This document shows positions 6,108 through 7,867 of a stretch of 7,867 bases of DNA, in pieces; within the stretch, counting starts at the first letter, position 1, and every line of letters starts with the position of its first letter. The stretch is from an uncultured Eubacteriales bacterium (GTDB taxonomy: Bacteria > Bacillota > Clostridia > Oscillospirales > Acutalibacteraceae): positions 1-7,867 of the forward strand of contig OMRJ01000229.1 in the NCBI GenBank assembly GCA_900313475.1. The letters are read 5' to 3'. The notes below the pieces were generated by a model that ran no database searches, was not told where the DNA came from, and saw only the letters and a program-made list of their open reading frames with translations. The position numbers and the translations under genes were made by a program.

Positions 6108-7193
6108 TTAATATTTAATCGGTGATGAATCGAGGTATTTTTTAACCATAAGAGCTACCTTAAATACAATAGCATCATCAAATTCCCTTAAATCAAGTCC
6201 CGTAAGCTTTCTGATTTTTTCAAGGCGGTAAACGAGCGTATTTCTGTGGACAAAAAGCTTTCTTGAAGTTTCGGAAACATTCAAATTATTCTCAAAAAAT
6301 TTCTGTATGGTAAAAAGTGTTTCATGATCAAGCGTTTCGATCGAACCGCGCTTAAACACTTCCCGAAGAAACATTTCGCAAAGCGTTGAGGGAAGCTGAT
6401 AAATAAGACGGGCAATACCGAGATTTTCATAACTGATAATAACCTTTTCGGTGTCAAAAACTTTTCCGACCTCAAGGGCAACCTGCGCCTCTTTGAACGA
6501 ACGGGCAAGATCTTTTATTCCTCTCACCTGTGTACCTATGCCTACCACGGCATGACTTGCTATCTCCGCATCAAGCGAATCAATAACCGATCTCGCAAGC
6601 TTTTCAAGGTCTTTGACCTCTGCACCGGTTGAAATGTCTTTTATGATAGCGATATCATTCTCGTTTATATTAATGACAAAATCCTTGCTTTTGTCGGGAA
6701 AAAGCGACTGGATTATCTCAAAAACAGATGCCTCGCACGTTGCTCCGAGACGCAGCAAAAAGACAACACGTACAGCCTCATTATTAAAATGAAGTTCACG
6801 GGACTTCAGATAAATATCACCCGGAAGTATGTTGTCAAGCATAACATTTTTGATAAAATTACCCCGGTCGTATTTTTCGTCGTAATACTGCTTTATATTC
6901 GCAAGCGAAACGGCAAGGATGGCTGCGTATTTTTCGGCGAGAGCATCGTTTCCCTCAATAAACACGGCATACTCCGGCTGAATAAGAGAACCGAACGCAC
7001 GGTATGTATACCCATTGACAGCTACGGTATTGTTCGACGAAAAAGCCTCGGTGACGCCTGAGGTTATCACATCACCGATTTTGCTCAGCTCCGTGCAGGA
7101 AACAATTGTACCGCTTTCATCTATAACCCCGACAACTCTGCCGACAGCATCTTTCATCTGGTGAATGATTCCCTGAAAAAGCCTGTTTGACAT
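6108..7193 (-). CDS. CdaR/PucR-family transcriptional regulator
   Basis: This 361-residue predicted DNA-binding regulator has the CdaR (sugar-diacid regulator)/PucR layout. The N-terminal 100 or so residues resemble a small ligand-sensing domain (Gly-Val-Ile-Asp-Glu-Ser-Gly-Thr-Ile-Val at 22-31). A GGDEF-like regulatory domain spans about 138-255, including Ala-Val-Val-Gly-Ile-Gly at 215-220. The C-terminal PucR-type helix-turn-helix covers about 299-350, with the characteristic Leu-Phe-Val-His-Arg-Asn-Thr-Leu-Val-Tyr-Arg-Leu at 313-324. The ligand is not evident: no sugar-acid or purine genes are nearby, so it may be a clostridial subfamily with another role. The start ATG at 7193 is chosen because AAAGGAA (7204-7210) lies 10 nt upstream; the frame is open to 7256 without a supporting site. 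It lies directly upstream of the ftsE promoter on the same strand, without a clear terminator between, so read-through into ftsE is possible. Confidence 0.88.
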   Translation of the reverse strand: MSNRLFQGIIHQMKDAVGRVVGVIDESGTIVSCTELSKIGDVITSGVTEAFSSNNTVAVNGYTYRAFGSLIQPEYAVFIEGNDALAEKYAAILAVSLANIKQYYDEKYDRGNFIKNVMLDNILPGDIYLKSRELHFNNEAVRVVFLLRLGATCEASVFEIIQSLFPDKSKDFVININENDIAIIKDISTGAEVKDLEKLARSVIDSLDAEIASHAVVGIGTQVRGIKDLARSFKEAQVALEVGKVFDTEKVIISYENLGIARLIYQLPSTLCEMFLREVFKRGSIETLDHETLFTIQKFFENNLNVSETSRKLFVHRNTLVYRLEKIRKLTGLDLREFDDAIVFKVALMVKKYLDSSPIKY

Positions 7194-7270
7194 AATATTT
7201 GCATTCCTTTCATTGAACAGATCTTGGAACTTTTTACTCTTTATACAAAAACACAAAAGATAACAGTTAT

Positions 7271-7299
7271 ATAATACTCATTTTCAATCGAAAAAGCAA
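7271..7299 (-). promoter_or_regulatory. Promoter of the CdaR-family regulator gene
   Basis: On the minus strand the -35 box TTGCTT (7299-7294) and the -10 box TATTAT (7276-7271) are separated by exactly 17 bp, a good sigma-A type match. Transcription would start near 7264, about 70 nt upstream of the ATG at 7193. This also argues against the longer frame to 7256 being the main start, since it would leave only about 8 nt of leader. Confidence 0.65.
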
Positions 7300-7307
7300 G
7301 TGCTTTT
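7292..7307. promoter_or_regulatory. Palindrome overlapping the -35 box; candidate operator
   Basis: Two perfect 7-bp arms, AAAAGCA (7292-7298) and TGCTTTT (7301-7307), flank a 2-bp centre and cover the -35 box of the regulator promoter. A half-match, CAAGTG followed by ATTTTTAT, starts at 7327, exactly 30 bp after CAAGTGCTTTTAT at 7297. The position suits repression or autoregulation; which protein binds is unknown. Confidence 0.4.
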
Positions 7308-7370
7308 ATAAAAAGATACAAATTTTCAAGTGATTTTTATTTAAATGTGTCATATGAAGCACAATATCAC

Positions 7371-7425
7371 TATAAAAAATACACAACGGCAAGCTATCTT
7401 TTTTGTAGATAAAGCCGTTGTGTAT
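7371..7425 (-). terminator. Strong intrinsic terminator after the pseudouridine synthase gene
   Basis: A perfect 12-bp stem pairs 7379-7390 with 7414-7425, and an inner TATCT/AGATA stem pairs 7395-7399 with 7407-7411. On the minus strand it is followed by TTTTTT (7378-7373). It begins 13 bp past the stop codon of the pseudouridine synthase gene. Confidence 0.9.
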
Positions 7426-7438
7426 TATCACCAAAGAA

Positions 7439-7867
7439 TTATTGTTTTTCAGCTATAAGCTTAACTTCAACGGGGGAAAGCTCTCTGCATTCGCCGGGCA
7501 AAAGCCCGCTGTCGAGCGAAAGTCCGCCGAACGAAATACGGTGCAGCCCGGTAACGGCACTGCCCGAAAAAGAGAACATTCTTTTTATCTGATGATACCG
7601 TCCCTCCGTCAGCGTTACACGGTAAATCGGCTTACCGACATCGGAAAAGCCGGCAAATTCTATCTCTGCGGGCTTTGTGATGCCGTCCGAAAGAGGAATT
7701 CCTTGCCTGAATCCGTTCATGGCTTCCTTTGACAAAGCGTCGGAAGCTGTAACAAGATATGTTTTGGGTACATGATGCGACGGAGACAAAACGGAATGTG
7801 CAAAAGAACCGTCATCGGTGAGAAGCACAAATCCCGTTGAATCCTTGTCGAGCCGTCCCGCAGGAAA
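7439..7867 (-). CDS. rsuA: RsuA-family 16S rRNA pseudouridine synthase, 3' part (5' end outside window)
   Basis: The frame stays open to the right edge, so the N-terminal S4-like RNA-binding part and the start are missing. Just inside the edge (7829-7864) it reads Pro-Ala-Gly-Arg-Leu-Asp-Lys-Asp-Ser-Thr-Gly-Phe, the catalytic motif of the RsuA/RluB/E/F family, with the catalytic Asp at 7847-7849. The Val-Pro-Lys-Thr-Tyr-Leu-Val segment follows. Near the C-terminus, Glu-Gly-Arg-Tyr-His-Gln-Ile-Lys-Arg-Met-Phe is closer to RsuA than to RluB, whose equivalent usually reads NRQVRRM. The expected reaction is isomerisation of uridine to pseudouridine in rRNA, with 16S U516 as the RsuA target. The family is certain and the exact target less so. 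The GTG at 7828 is an internal Val codon of the motif, not a start. A strong terminator follows. Confidence 0.9.
   Translation of the reverse strand, partial: FPAGRLDKDSTGFVLLTDDGSFAHSVLSPSHHVPKTYLVTASDALSKEAMNGFRQGIPLSDGITKPAEIEFAGFSDVGKPIYRVTLTEGRYHQIKRMFSFSGSAVTGLHRISFGGLSLDSGLLPGECRELSPVEVKLIAEKQ

Noticed and set aside
7194..7256. Longer regulator protein starting at 7256
   Set aside because: AAAGGAA precedes ATG 7193, family members start close to that position, and the predicted transcript start near 7264 would leave almost no leader.
7826..7828. GTG at 7828 as the start of the pseudouridine synthase gene
   Set aside because: The catalytic Gly-Arg-Leu-Asp motif lies upstream in the same open frame, so this codon is an internal Val.
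1..7867. CRISPR array, tRNA, rRNA, insertion sequence or phage remnants
   Set aside because: No regularly spaced repeats, cloverleaf-like segments, transposase motifs or terminal inverted repeats were seen on either strand.

Overview
The window looks like a chromosomal segment of a low-to-moderate-GC Gram-positive anaerobe of the class Clostridia, probably near the Oscillospiraceae/Ruminococcaceae. The basis is the moderate GC with AT-rich intergenic DNA, strong Gram-positive-type ribosome binding sites, use of a TTG start, and an ftsE-ftsX-M23-S41 gene order that I associate with Firmicutes. This is inference from gene content; no rRNA or tRNA gene is present to confirm it.

Layout. On the + strand, 1-1532 holds the 3' end of a calcineurin-like metallophosphoesterase gene, overlapping by 4 bp (ATGA) a gene for a membrane-anchored ComEA-type helix-hairpin-helix protein. 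A hairpin at 1547-1587 with T-tracts on both sides appears to terminate transcription in both directions, separating this pair from a convergent minus-strand operon. That operon, transcribed from about 6074 down to 1595, is ftsE, ftsX, a coiled-coil M23 zinc peptidase gene and an S41/PDZ protein gene, with gaps of 22 bp, an 11-bp overlap and 17 bp. Upstream on the same strand is a CdaR/PucR-family regulator gene (6108-7193) with its own promoter near 7271-7299. At the right edge is the 3' part of an RsuA-family pseudouridine synthase gene (7439 to beyond the window), followed by a strong terminator at 7379-7425.

How the genes work together. FtsE (ATPase) and FtsX (membrane subunit) form an ABC-type complex that transmits ATP hydrolysis across the membrane to control a cell-wall hydrolase. 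The next gene encodes a secreted protein with a long coiled coil and a LytM domain whose zinc and catalytic residues are all present, so the likely output is direct peptidoglycan cleavage. The last gene has the full C-terminal-processing-protease (Ctp) architecture, but the catalytic Ser aligns with Gly and the catalytic Lys with His. It therefore looks like a pseudoprotease kept inside the division/wall-hydrolase operon. This is the most notable observation in the window.

No mobile element, CRISPR array, tRNA, rRNA or phage gene is visible. No stretch longer than 300 bases lacks a gene; the two notable intergenic regions (5991-6107 and 7194-7438) hold promoters, hairpins and a terminator.
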